Shown here: positions 34,556-43,193 of the stretch, in pieces | Position numbering within the stretch: position 1 is the stretch's first letter | Layout: each line of letters opens with the position of its first letter | Assembly: GCA_031276815.1 (NCBI GenBank) | Contig: JAISMJ010000056.1 | Span: 1 to 57,083, forward strand | Source: Treponema sp. | GTDB lineage: Bacteria > Spirochaetota > Spirochaetia > Treponematales > Breznakiellaceae | Length of the DNA stretch: 57,083 nt | Direction of reading: 5' to 3' | The notes under the pieces: generated by a model | Told to the model about the DNA's origin: nothing | Databases searched by the model: none | Seen by the model: the letters and a program-made list of their open reading frames with translations, nothing else | Position numbers and translations under genes: made by a program

Positions 34556-36034
34556 ATGAAGAAAACTTTTTTTATAGTGGTGTATGCGTTTTGTAGTGTT
34601 TATAATGTACCGGCAGAGAGCGCTGATAAAGACAGCGCCGCGTATTTCAACGTCCTTTACTCATGTAATGCGGCGTTTGATGCGAATAAGGAAACCGGAA
34701 TGATGGAAAACCGGATAGACGGACGGTTTTTCCTTCCCGGTCAGACGTTCTATCTTCGGGCGGAATTACTTGAAAGAAACCTCTTTCCGGTTGAGGCGTT
34801 CACACATGAAAACCTGAATTGGGGAGCCGGATTATACCATACAGCGACCGGTTCCCGTCTTCTCTATGGAATACTCAATGAAAAGGGTTTACCCGCGCGT
34901 GTACGGAATCCCTGGATCCGGGCGGCGCCGTTTGTTGAGCGGCATCGACCTACAGGAATCGATCTCATACAGGACTTTTCCACAACAAAAGAACAAAAAG
35001 CCGGCGTTTTCCTTGCGAGTCCTACACTCAATGTTCTAAACGGCGCTACCGGATTCGCGGAGGCGACTCTTGACAACGGATTGAATCCCACATTCTCCGG
35101 CGGCGCGGAACTGTGGTTTACCCGAAAAAGCTCCCTGCGCGTGGAAGGTTTTTTTACAGGTAAAGAACTGCCGGCTCGTACCGCTTCCGGATGGTTCTCG
35201 GAAAAGCCCGCTTTACCTGAACGTACCTTTCATCTGTCTGCATTGGCGCTTCTCTGGACAAGTCCTTGGATACATGTTTCGTCCGACTGGGCTTTTTCTG
35301 AAACGGCTGTATGTGGACGGGGCGTATACGGCGCTATTGGCGTCCGCATCGGGAAAAAACCGTGGCTTTTTTCCTTTGCTACAGACGGGGCAGGGGATCG
35401 TTTTACGGGAAGCGATGGTTCAGTCCCCGGTCAGGGTGTACGCATTGCGGGAAAAATCGAGTATTACGGAAAAAAGAGCGGTCTTTTCAGGATAAGTACA
35501 AACCTCCGTTCTTTGGGGATGGGCGACTTGTTTGAAGCGGATTGCGATGAGGCTGCTGTTTTTACTGAAGCGAGGTTTGAGCGGAGTTCAACGGTACTAT
35601 ATTACCGTTTTCCGGTACACGCGAAACTACCGGTAAGAATATCCCGAATCTCCCTCTCAGCGGATCGCGATGCAACGGAGGAAAACAAGATTCAAGATAC
35701 CTACAAAACCGGTATTGGGGCATATTGGTGGAAGGTGCGTTCATCGTTTTCCTGCGCCATATCAGGTATGTCTGCCGACGCTTCCTCGCCGTATCCGATA
35801 CCGGAGCAGTGGCAGTTTGATTCGGCGCGGATCGCCGGAAACGTAACGTACAACACAGGGTTGTTTCGGTTAGGCGTGAATGTAGGCTATACGGTACGCG
35901 CGAAGACGGACACATTTGACGGTTCGTTTTCTGCCGCCATACAGGGGAAACGGTACCGGTTCTCCCTAAAAATTGCAAGCAACCCATTCCCCGATACGTG
36001 GGAATTCACGCTGTCCGGTAGATTTGAAGTGTAG
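34556..36034 (+). CDS. Probable outer-membrane beta-barrel protein
   Basis: 492 residues. The N-terminus MKKTFFIVVYAFCSVYNVPAESAD is a signal peptide with likely cleavage after AES. The mature part has many alternating hydrophobic/polar strands with aromatic ends (GGAELWFTRKSSLRVEGFF, IAGNVTYNTGLFRLGVNVGYTV), few helices, and ends in a strand (WEFTLSGRFEV). It resembles spirochaete outer-membrane proteins in general character. No family is recognised. The LRR/AAA+ gene ends 15 bases past it on the other strand. Confidence 0.55.
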   Translation: MKKTFFIVVYAFCSVYNVPAESADKDSAAYFNVLYSCNAAFDANKETGMMENRIDGRFFLPGQTFYLRAELLERNLFPVEAFTHENLNWGAGLYHTATGSRLLYGILNEKGLPARVRNPWIRAAPFVERHRPTGIDLIQDFSTTKEQKAGVFLASPTLNVLNGATGFAEATLDNGLNPTFSGGAELWFTRKSSLRVEGFFTGKELPARTASGWFSEKPALPERTFHLSALALLWTSPWIHVSSDWAFSETAVCGRGVYGAIGVRIGKKPWLFSFATDGAGDRFTGSDGSVPGQGVRIAGKIEYYGKKSGLFRISTNLRSLGMGDLFEADCDEAAVFTEARFERSSTVLYYRFPVHAKLPVRISRISLSADRDATEENKIQDTYKTGIGAYWWKVRSSFSCAISGMSADASSPYPIPEQWQFDSARIAGNVTYNTGLFRLGVNVGYTVRAKTDTFDGSFSAAIQGKRYRFSLKIASNPFPDTWEFTLSGRFEV

Positions 36035-36049
36035 AAACGTCTTTATTAT

Positions 36050-38224
36050 TCATGCTGTAAACCCTATGTGCCGCTCGGCGGGTTTTGCCAACTGTTCTTC
36101 TTGGCAGAATTGGAGCAGTTTCTCAAAAGAAGCTTCTGTGCCGGTGAGGACATAATCGGTAACTGATTTGCGGGTAACATTCTCAATCTGCCCGCCGGAG
36201 AATTCAAAACGTACCGCGAGCGCCTTTGCTTCATCATCCCGAAGCGTGGGCAGCATATTCTGCCAAAGGGCTTGGCGCACGGCAATCTCTGGTTTTTCAA
36301 ACTCGATCTTGTACAGAAAACGGCGTTCAAAAGCCTTATCCATGTTTTGAACAAGGTTTGTCGTGGCGATAAGGATACCGGACAGTTTTTCCATTTCTTC
36401 CAAAATGATGTTTTGAAGGCTGTTCATCATCTGATCCACAGACCGGCTCGTATTTCCCAATTCAAAACGTTTGGAGATGACGCCGTCCGCCTCGTTAAAA
36501 AGAAGAATGGGTATTTGTTTGCCTGTCTGACTGTACAGGTGAACGGCTTTACGGTAGTTTTCAAAGATCATTTTCAGATTTTTTTCGCTTTCCCCGACCC
36601 ATTTGCTCTGAATATCCGTGATATTGATAGCCATAAGGTCGCGTTTGTTCTCACGAGCTAGTTGATACACGGTCTCAGTCTTTCCGGTACCGGGCGCTCC
36701 TGAAAAAAGACAGACAAAACCGTTGCGTAAACCTTTTTCAATAAGGCGCTCCTGTACGGCTTTAAAGGTATCAGCACTGAGTACGGAAAAAAGTTCTTGT
36801 ATCCGTTCTTCTTCTTTTTTGTTGTAGAACATTTTTTTTGCCGTGATACTCTCATAAGGAATGAGGGTATCTTTTTTTACCGCTGTCTTTTTCGGCGGTT
36901 TAAGACCTAGTTCTCCGAGTAAATCCTCCTTTGCCGCATGAGTGAGGGAGAACAGCTCGCTGTCGCCGAAGAAGTCGTCATCGTATTCGCTGGTTTCTTT
37001 CATTTCAACAAAACCACGCTTTATAAGTTCGAAGTCTCCCTCTCTGAATAAACGAACAAATTTTTTGAACACGCCATCGTTAAAAATACCGCCTATATCG
37101 CTTATTCCTATGGTGTCATCATTACAGGAAATGAGCCGCTGGCAGAATCTGAGCAGGAGAATCATATCATCAATTTCAAGATTCACTTCCTGAATTTTCT
37201 TGCAGAACGAGAGCTGCATGTTGTTATGTATCAGACTTTGCACTTCCATGACAAAAGCATCGTAGCTCAATTCGTTGTTACCGTGCTGATCGAATAATTT
37301 GTCTATCGTGTCAAAGAAGATATCGGCGCTCACATTTTCATACGTTTCGATCTTGTACGGCTTATTCATACGCAGAGACTCTATTACTTCGGATGGTATG
37401 CGGTAGGTAGCGGATTCGTTTTCATCCGGACGCCTGCAAAGAAGGAGTTTTTTACTTTCAAGCGCATCCAATTCCTTCAGGTAAGGTAGCATTTCGAGAC
37501 TGCATAAACTAAGCGCGGAAGCAATTTCACGGAGGCAAATCGACTGATCGTCATAGCGCAGAAGAAGCTGTGCATAAATAACCGCCTGTACCGATGTGAG
37601 ATGAAACTGTTCCATAATGGCTTTGATATGGGACTTTGATCGCTCGAAAAAAGTATTGGTAAATACGTTTTCACACTTGGCGGTCATGTCCGTAAGTTTT
37701 CTGATATGGGTCAAAATGTTTGTTTTTCTGGTATAAGTAAATTTTTTAATAGAATTCGGTACGTCGGCGAGCTTGTTCAGATTAAAATCAAAATTTTTTA
37801 GTCTGCGGAGGTTTTTAATGCTGTCCGGCAGACGGGTGAGCCGGTTGTGGCTGACATCAAGGGTTTCCAGTAGGGAGAGCTTGTCTATGTTCTCAGGTAA
37901 TTCAGTGAGATCATTATCGTTTACTTTGAGCTTTTTGAGGGTTTGTAAGGTGATAATCGTTTCCGGCAGCTTTGAAAAATGGTTACCGCTCAAATCTATT
38001 GATTCAAGTGAGACAAATGCGCTTATAGCGGATGGCAGCTCCTCTAGTTTATTACCGCTGAGATTGAGACTGTGAATGATATGAGGGTCGTCTATGAGTT
38101 CCACCGGAAAATGCTCCAACCCAAGATCGGAAAGGTCAAGCTCCATATCCCATGATTCTGAAAAAAGTTTGATTCGTTTCCACGCTTCTTTTAATCCGGA
38201 ATTTTCTGTTGCAAATTCTGTCAT
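36050..38224 (-). CDS. Leucine-rich repeat/AAA+ ATPase fusion
   Basis: 724 residues from the ATG at 38224; the frame from 38263 starts at the -35 box. Residues about 28-165 hold six LRRs of 22-23 residues (LDLSGNHFSKLPETI, LDVSHNRLTRLPDSI). A helical region with a winged-helix-like segment follows (SICLREIASALSLCSLEMLPYLKEL). The AAA+ core has Walker A SGAPGTGKTETV near 510, Walker B PILLFNEADGV near 576 with Asn in place of the usual Asp, and an arginine-finger region AFERRFLYKIEF. No signal peptide, so cytosolic. The ATPase resembles COG0464 members; the LRR part may recognise a protein. Function is unknown. Confidence 0.8.
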   Translation of the reverse strand: MTEFATENSGLKEAWKRIKLFSESWDMELDLSDLGLEHFPVELIDDPHIIHSLNLSGNKLEELPSAISAFVSLESIDLSGNHFSKLPETIITLQTLKKLKVNDNDLTELPENIDKLSLLETLDVSHNRLTRLPDSIKNLRRLKNFDFNLNKLADVPNSIKKFTYTRKTNILTHIRKLTDMTAKCENVFTNTFFERSKSHIKAIMEQFHLTSVQAVIYAQLLLRYDDQSICLREIASALSLCSLEMLPYLKELDALESKKLLLCRRPDENESATYRIPSEVIESLRMNKPYKIETYENVSADIFFDTIDKLFDQHGNNELSYDAFVMEVQSLIHNNMQLSFCKKIQEVNLEIDDMILLLRFCQRLISCNDDTIGISDIGGIFNDGVFKKFVRLFREGDFELIKRGFVEMKETSEYDDDFFGDSELFSLTHAAKEDLLGELGLKPPKKTAVKKDTLIPYESITAKKMFYNKKEEERIQELFSVLSADTFKAVQERLIEKGLRNGFVCLFSGAPGTGKTETVYQLARENKRDLMAINITDIQSKWVGESEKNLKMIFENYRKAVHLYSQTGKQIPILLFNEADGVISKRFELGNTSRSVDQMMNSLQNIILEEMEKLSGILIATTNLVQNMDKAFERRFLYKIEFEKPEIAVRQALWQNMLPTLRDDEAKALAVRFEFSGGQIENVTRKSVTDYVLTGTEASFEKLLQFCQEEQLAKPAERHIGFTA

Positions 38225-38234
38225 ATTATAATGT

Positions 38235-38263
38235 AGTATAACACGTTTCATGCGCTTCGTCAA
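38235..38263 (-). promoter_or_regulatory. Promoter of the LRR/AAA+ gene (very short leader)
   Basis: Minus strand TTGACG (38258-38263), 17 bases, TATACT (38235-38240), then ten bases to the ATG at 38224, so a leader of about three bases. No Shine-Dalgarno. Confidence 0.6.
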
Positions 38264-38322
38264 ATAGTACGGTGGTATAAACGCGGCTGCGATCTATCTT
38301 CTCTACACTACAATAGTACGTA

Positions 38323-38354
38323 TTGACACTTTATTTTTTTTTCATCAATATAAT
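38323..38354 (+). promoter_or_regulatory. Promoter giving a leaderless mRNA (murI)
   Basis: TTGACA (38323-38328) is followed by CAATAT (38346-38351) at 17 bases or TATAAT (38349-38354) at 20 bases. Either ends four to seven bases before the ATG at 38359. Confidence 0.55.
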
Positions 38355-38358
38355 AAAA

Positions 38359-39231
38359 ATGCTTCGCACAGACTTTTCGCATTGCTTGAATTCCTTGCAT
38401 CTTTCTGATAAGCCCGCACTTTTTTTTGATTCCGGTATCGGCGGACTTCCCTATTTCAGGTATTTCTATGAACGGAATTCCTGTGATACCATTATTTACA
38501 TTGCAGATCGCGGACATTTTCCCTATGGTTCTAAAACGCGAGCGGAAATTATCAGCATACTCATCGAGCTTACCAACAGAGTGCTGAAGCATGTTACGCC
38601 GAGGGTGTCAGTCTTAGCTTGCAATACCGCATCAGTGTCGGCTTTGGGCGCTTTACGGGAAGCCTTTCCATCTATTCCATGGGTAGGTACCGTGCCTGCG
38701 GTAAAGCCGGCGGTACTCGCAAGCAAGACCCGCTGTGTTGGAGTACTTGGAACGGACCGTACCATTGAGGACCCGTACATCATGGAACTTGCAAGACAAT
38801 ACGGACCTGACGCGAAAATCACGGGTCTTGCCGCGTCCGATATTGTACATTTTGTAGAACAAGGCGGAGAGATAGCGCCGGAAGCGGAGAAGGAGCGCAT
38901 GGTATTTCCCTACATAGAACAATTACGCGCAGCAGGCGCGGATGCGCTGGTACTCGGCTGTACGCATTTTCTACTTTTACTCGACACGTTCCGGCGTCTT
39001 GCCGCGCCTGACATTGGCATATACGATTCGATTGAAGGAGTTATCCGGCGTGTCGAAAAGATCTCAAAGACCGCGGAAACCGTGCAAAAACGCAGAAGAG
39101 CGGTCTTATTGCTTACCGGTTCCGCTCCCATCGAACCGCTGTGGCGGAAAAGGGCGTACGCCTTTGGGTTGGATATTCTCCTTTTGGATTCTTTAGATTC
39201 GTTATATTTTTCGGATAAGGTATTTAAATGA
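38359..39231 (+). CDS. murI: Glutamate racemase
   Basis: 290 residues from the ATG at 38359. ALFFDSGIGGLPYF and RGHFPYGSKT mark the N-terminal half; the two catalytic cysteines are in LACNTASVSAL and VLGCTHFLLL. It makes D-glutamate for peptidoglycan. It ends with an ATGA overlap onto rsgA, so the two are translationally coupled. The divergent LRR/AAA+ gene starts 134 bases away. Confidence 0.92.
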   Translation: MLRTDFSHCLNSLHLSDKPALFFDSGIGGLPYFRYFYERNSCDTIIYIADRGHFPYGSKTRAEIISILIELTNRVLKHVTPRVSVLACNTASVSALGALREAFPSIPWVGTVPAVKPAVLASKTRCVGVLGTDRTIEDPYIMELARQYGPDAKITGLAASDIVHFVEQGGEIAPEAEKERMVFPYIEQLRAAGADALVLGCTHFLLLLDTFRRLAAPDIGIYDSIEGVIRRVEKISKTAETVQKRRRAVLLLTGSAPIEPLWRKRAYAFGLDILLLDSLDSLYFSDKVFK

Positions 39232-40178
39232 CCGGTCTTGTGTTATGGGGATCAAATAATATTTTTACGGTACAGGCGGATGGAGAAGACGGCGGCATAG
39301 AGTGCCGTATTAAGGGAAAGGTACTTGAGGGCGTGGAAACGTATTACAATCCACTTGCGCCCGGGGACAGAGTTGTTTTTGAGCGGGATGGCGTCCATAA
39401 AAAGCAGGGGCGTATCATAAGTCTTGAAAAACGGCGAAACGTATTTACCCGTAAAAACCAGAAAGGGCGTGGTCAGAACCGTTCCGCGGTATCGCAAATT
39501 TTAGCCGCAAATGTAGACATTGCGCTCTGCCTTACGACTCCAGCGTCTCCTCCCTTTCGCCCCCGTTTCATAGACCGGCTGCTGGTACAGGCGGAGTACG
39601 CCGGCATTACGCCGGTCATCGTGTGTAATAAGTGCGATCTGCCTTATGACGAAGCGGTTGTAAAGCGGCTGGGTGATTTCGTCCGTATCGGCTACCGCGT
39701 ACTGCATGTTTCGGCTCTAACCGGAGCGGGTATGGACACCCTACGCGAGTTGATACGCGGAAAACGCTCCGTACTTGCGGGGCAATCCGGCGTGGGAAAA
39801 TCAAGCCTTATCAATACGCTTATTCCGGGCGCGGATATCAGAACTGGCCGTATCAATGAGAAATACGACAGAGGAAACCATACAACTACTATGTCGCGCC
39901 TTATGGAAGTACCCGCTTTGACCGATATGAAAGAAAATGGGCGAAAAACATGCATCATTGATACGCCGGGCGTGAGGCTCTTTGTGCCGGATGGCGTTAC
40001 CGCCAGAGATATTGTGTTATATATGAAAGAATTCGCGCCGTTTGCGGGAACATGCACCTTTGGACTCTCCTGTACTCACCAAAACGAACCGGGATGCAGG
40101 ATCATCGAAGCGGTTGAGAATGGCGTTATTCATAAAGACCGGTACGAGAGTTTCCTCCATATACGAAATGAAATTTAG
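39228..40178 (+). CDS. rsgA: Small-subunit biogenesis GTPase RsgA
   Basis: 316 residues. The order of GTPase motifs is permuted: VCNKCDL comes before GQSGVGKSSLIN and IDTPGVRLF, as in RsgA/YjeQ. An OB-fold precedes, and the C-terminal zinc motif CTFGLSCTHQNEPGC closes it. It matures the 30S ribosomal subunit. Its start overlaps the murI stop. Confidence 0.94.
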   Translation: MTGLVLWGSNNIFTVQADGEDGGIECRIKGKVLEGVETYYNPLAPGDRVVFERDGVHKKQGRIISLEKRRNVFTRKNQKGRGQNRSAVSQILAANVDIALCLTTPASPPFRPRFIDRLLVQAEYAGITPVIVCNKCDLPYDEAVVKRLGDFVRIGYRVLHVSALTGAGMDTLRELIRGKRSVLAGQSGVGKSSLINTLIPGADIRTGRINEKYDRGNHTTTMSRLMEVPALTDMKENGRKTCIIDTPGVRLFVPDGVTARDIVLYMKEFAPFAGTCTFGLSCTHQNEPGCRIIEAVENGVIHKDRYESFLHIRNEI

Positions 40179-40536
40179 AGGTACAACATTGCTTTTTTTA
40201 TGGTTCTATGTTATAGTTCTGTATTATTAATACAGAACTATAACATAGAATGAATCTCATAAGCGTGATGTATTTATAAGCGTTGTATTGTTTGATGTTT
40301 CTGTAAAGAAATGGTTAGTAGTGGAGTCTACTACTAGTTTTGCGAGAAGTTTTTCGTATGAGCCGCGTATATGGGTGTTGAAACCGTATAACATGCGTTC
40401 TTGTGAATTTTCTACCGTACAAATTTAGAAAGTAGCCAATCATGCATGTATGCATGCACGATGCATGTGCAAGTCCGGCAGGCTGCCGTCGATATCAATC
40501 GAACCGTCTTAAAAGACGGCGTATAAACCACTATGA
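40179..40536. other. 358-bp intergenic stretch with several dyads
   Basis: It holds a perfect 47-bp palindrome (40204-40250), a seven-pair hairpin TAGTAGT/ACTACTA (40316-40336), a CATGCATG-rich patch (about 40440-40470) and CCGTCTTAAAAGACGG (40504-40519). No protein gene is seen. Confidence 0.6.
40204..40250. repeat. Perfect 47-bp palindrome
   Basis: Arms of 23 bases (beginning TTCTATGTTATAGTTC) mirror each other exactly around a single central T. It lies 26 bases after rsgA. It is AT-rich and has no U-run after it, so it is not a standard terminator. Confidence 0.85.
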
Positions 40537-42456
40537 ATGAAGAAGGATTTTATCTTGATAAAAAAGTCAATCGTTCCGCGCATGGCGGGTCTTTTTGTTG
40601 GTTATAGTATCATTTTTTTTGCTTTGGTTTTGCTTCAATTTACAAAGTATGGGAATTTTACCAAACGGATTAGTAGTCTTACGGTAAGCGCCCAGTATAA
40701 AGAAGAGGGAATGGAATCTCTCAATGTAATATCACCGGGTTTTGATTGGCTTCCTATTACAGGAAGGGCAGTGATTTCTTTTAACGGCATGGAATACCGG
40801 CTGACTGAAGAAAACAAATGCGCTCTTGTGTACACAGACGGCAGACGGGAAATCAAGCTGCCTGCATACATAGCGAGTTTCAGTGAGGAGGTACTGTTCC
40901 GTTTCAGTGACGGAACCGTTCTGACTTTTGCCCTACAGAACAATATGACAGGGCAGGAACTCGCCATACGGGTTGGTTTTGCGGAAGGTACGGAACGGCT
41001 CGAACTGCCCTACAAGCTGCTTCTAACATCCCGTATTCAGCAGGCTGAAGACGGGCGTTTTTTTATTACTTATAATGGAGTGCGGTACGGTTTCAGCAGA
41101 ACATTGATGGATCCGGATAAACAGATACTGGTCTTGACAAACAACGACCCGTTTATTGCGTATCAAGTTATTGAACCGCCGTCCGGTGAAGAACAAACGC
41201 CGCCTGAAAATGGCGAAGCGCCGTCATTTAACCCTGCTGATTTTGTTATTGAAGGAGCGTCTGAGTTTGCGGATTATAACAATGCCATCGAACAGTGGCG
41301 TACGCAGACCTATGAGCATTGGCTGTCCGCATCTGATGAAGCGCAGATTATGGCGTACATCAGCGAATCTATCCGCCGTAATAATTACAGCCAAGTACTG
41401 AAGGGGGCGGTACCGTCAAGTTTTGCAAACAGGGCTATAAACGTTCAGCAAAGCACGTCAGGCGCGGGACAAAAAACCTACGCTTCATCGCCGTATTTTG
41501 GGCGCACGGATCAGGCGCTTCGCTCTTTAAGTATGTTTGAACGGGACGCCAATAATCGTCTGTCCGAGGAAATCAGCAGCCGATCGTTCGACTTTTTCAA
41601 AGAGTCTCATGCCATTGAATACCTCTCTCTCCGCGGCGCGGCTTCTCTTGTTGACGCGGTTGCGGCGTGGATGCGTTCTATCGATCCTTCATCCATTACC
41701 CCCGATTGTATACCTGCCCTGTTAGAAAATTATATGGATTGGGAGACATACCGTCCCGCCGTAGAAAACCCTTTTGCGCGTTTCATTGAGAGGGTATATT
41801 CACTTGTTTCCGCGGGTATACGGAAAAACAATCAAGGCGATAAGGTATTTGTGTTCAATAATGGCTCCGCGGACATGCTTTTCAATCTGCGTTTAGGTAA
41901 AGCCCTGTCGCTCTATGCGGAACGTACCGGTAACGCCGGCTGGGCTGCCGCCGCCCGCTCCGTCATACTATCCGTTCTTTCCATGACTACTAGCGAGGGA
42001 CTTGTACCCAAAGAGCTTTTGATATCCGATATAACGACAGATACCCCCGCCTCCGCGGAATCGTCTGTTACCATACAGTCGGCCTATCTGTACCGTGAAT
42101 TGGGCATTGGAGAAAACTTTCCTCGCGCCCTAGGTATTATAAGCGGAATAAACACCCCGATCTGGACATGGACGGCAGCCACGAGGGTTTCCGCAAACCT
42201 TACCGGTACCCTCGGCGTTTCCGGCTCAAATTTGGATATTGCGGTTGATTTTCCTTCCGGAGAAAGCCATTATATGCTTATCCGTAACATACCGCCTTCA
42301 ATAACTCGTCTCCAGCTTTACAACCAAACCTATAGAACCGCCGCGGATTTCGAGCGCTGGGATTCATCAGGATGGGTGTATTCCGCTTCCGAACAGACGT
42401 TACTAGTCAAAATGAAACACCGGGCGCAGATAGAGCATATCAGAATTTTCTGGTAG
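40537..42456 (+). CDS. Large membrane-anchored extracytoplasmic protein of unknown function
   Basis: 639 residues from the ATG at 40537. A TTG at 40555, in frame and with GAAGGA at good spacing, may be the true start. One membrane helix (GLFVGYSIIFFALVLL) is followed by a beta-rich region, an acidic/proline spacer (PPSGEEQTPPENGEAPSF), a helical middle and a beta-rich end. Similar large proteins occur in spirochaetes; I know no function. Its role at the envelope is inferred only from the membrane anchor. Confidence 0.65.
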   Translation: MKKDFILIKKSIVPRMAGLFVGYSIIFFALVLLQFTKYGNFTKRISSLTVSAQYKEEGMESLNVISPGFDWLPITGRAVISFNGMEYRLTEENKCALVYTDGRREIKLPAYIASFSEEVLFRFSDGTVLTFALQNNMTGQELAIRVGFAEGTERLELPYKLLLTSRIQQAEDGRFFITYNGVRYGFSRTLMDPDKQILVLTNNDPFIAYQVIEPPSGEEQTPPENGEAPSFNPADFVIEGASEFADYNNAIEQWRTQTYEHWLSASDEAQIMAYISESIRRNNYSQVLKGAVPSSFANRAINVQQSTSGAGQKTYASSPYFGRTDQALRSLSMFERDANNRLSEEISSRSFDFFKESHAIEYLSLRGAASLVDAVAAWMRSIDPSSITPDCIPALLENYMDWETYRPAVENPFARFIERVYSLVSAGIRKNNQGDKVFVFNNGSADMLFNLRLGKALSLYAERTGNAGWAAAARSVILSVLSMTTSEGLVPKELLISDITTDTPASAESSVTIQSAYLYRELGIGENFPRALGIISGINTPIWTWTAATRVSANLTGTLGVSGSNLDIAVDFPSGESHYMLIRNIPPSITRLQLYNQTYRTAADFERWDSSGWVYSASEQTLLVKMKHRAQIEHIRIFW

Positions 42457-42622
42457 AGCGGCTGCGCCGCCCCTAAAAGGAAAGCGTCATTACGCCAAGC
42501 CCGCGGTTTTAGGCGGGGGATGCTATGCGCCGCGCAAGAGGCGCGCACAGACTCGCGAGTTTCCACGCCTCTTGCGGATGTAGCGCTGTGTCCGCTGCCT
42601 CCGTTCTCCTTTATCCCCCGCG

Positions 42623-42811
42623 TTATACTTTTTCTAACTCGAGAAATTTTCTTTCTAACTTGAGTTATACTTTTTCTAACTCGAGAAATTTTTTATCTAA
42701 CTTGAGTTATACTTTTTCTAACTCGAGAAATTTTTTATCTAACTTAAGTTATACTTTTTCTAACTCGAGAAATTTTCTTTCTAACTCGAGTTATACCTTT
42801 CGTAACTCACG
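42623..42811. repeat. Array of nine 21-bp units alternating in a 42-bp period
   Basis: Unit A is TTATACTTTTTCTAACTCGA+G and unit B AAATTTTCTTTCTAACTTGA+G. They alternate A-B four times plus a worn A. The B/A joins read TAACTTGAGTTA or TAACTCGAGTTA, a dyad with five-base arms around TG or CG. Confidence 0.9.
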
Positions 42812-43122
42812 TAATAACACTCGCGAAACAGGGTTTGCGTCTTGTACCACGAAGTATCGCGGGTGTACCCCCGCGAAGTATGGCGGATTATATTCCCGCA
42901 CATGACGCGAAGTTTGACTAATAGTTCACAGGTAAACGCGGAAACCGCCGCGCTCACAAAAAACTTCTGTATGCGCCTGCGTTTGGCAGAAACGCCCGCC
43001 GGGGCGTTGAGATAACGATAAGCCAGTGGGCGCTTTGTACGCCATGAGCCGCGAGTTTTTAGGACCATGACGCCTGCCCAACTATCGCCGCGCGTTTTTT
43101 TTATGAAAGAAATGTTATAAAG

Positions 43123-43153
43123 AATAAAAAAGGGAGCCTTATGAGAGGCTCCC
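43123..43153 (-). terminator. Rho-independent terminator of the PFOR gene
   Basis: Minus strand: GGGAGCCT, six-base loop, AGGCTCCC, then a run of T. It lies 41 bases past the PFOR stop. Confidence 0.9.
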
Positions 43154-43193
43154 ATGGGAACATGCTTTTTTTCTACTATGCTAAAAAACTACT

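Larger units (their letters stand above)
42457..43193. other. 737-bp intergenic stretch with a 21-bp repeat array and a terminator
   Basis: It holds a GC hairpin GCGGC-TGC-GCCGC just after the gene end, a CCCGC/GCGGG dyad near 42500, the nine-unit array at 42623-42811, the hairpin CGCGGG-TGTACC-CCCGCG, and the PFOR terminator. No gene is seen. Confidence 0.65.

Noticed and set aside
40204-40250. Rho-independent terminator of rsgA
   Set aside because: The stem is AT-rich and no U-run follows on either strand.
42490-42530. Second IS605-type right end (CCCGCGGTTTTAGGCGGGG)
   Set aside because: Only a short dyad is seen, with no transposase trace; too weak to call.
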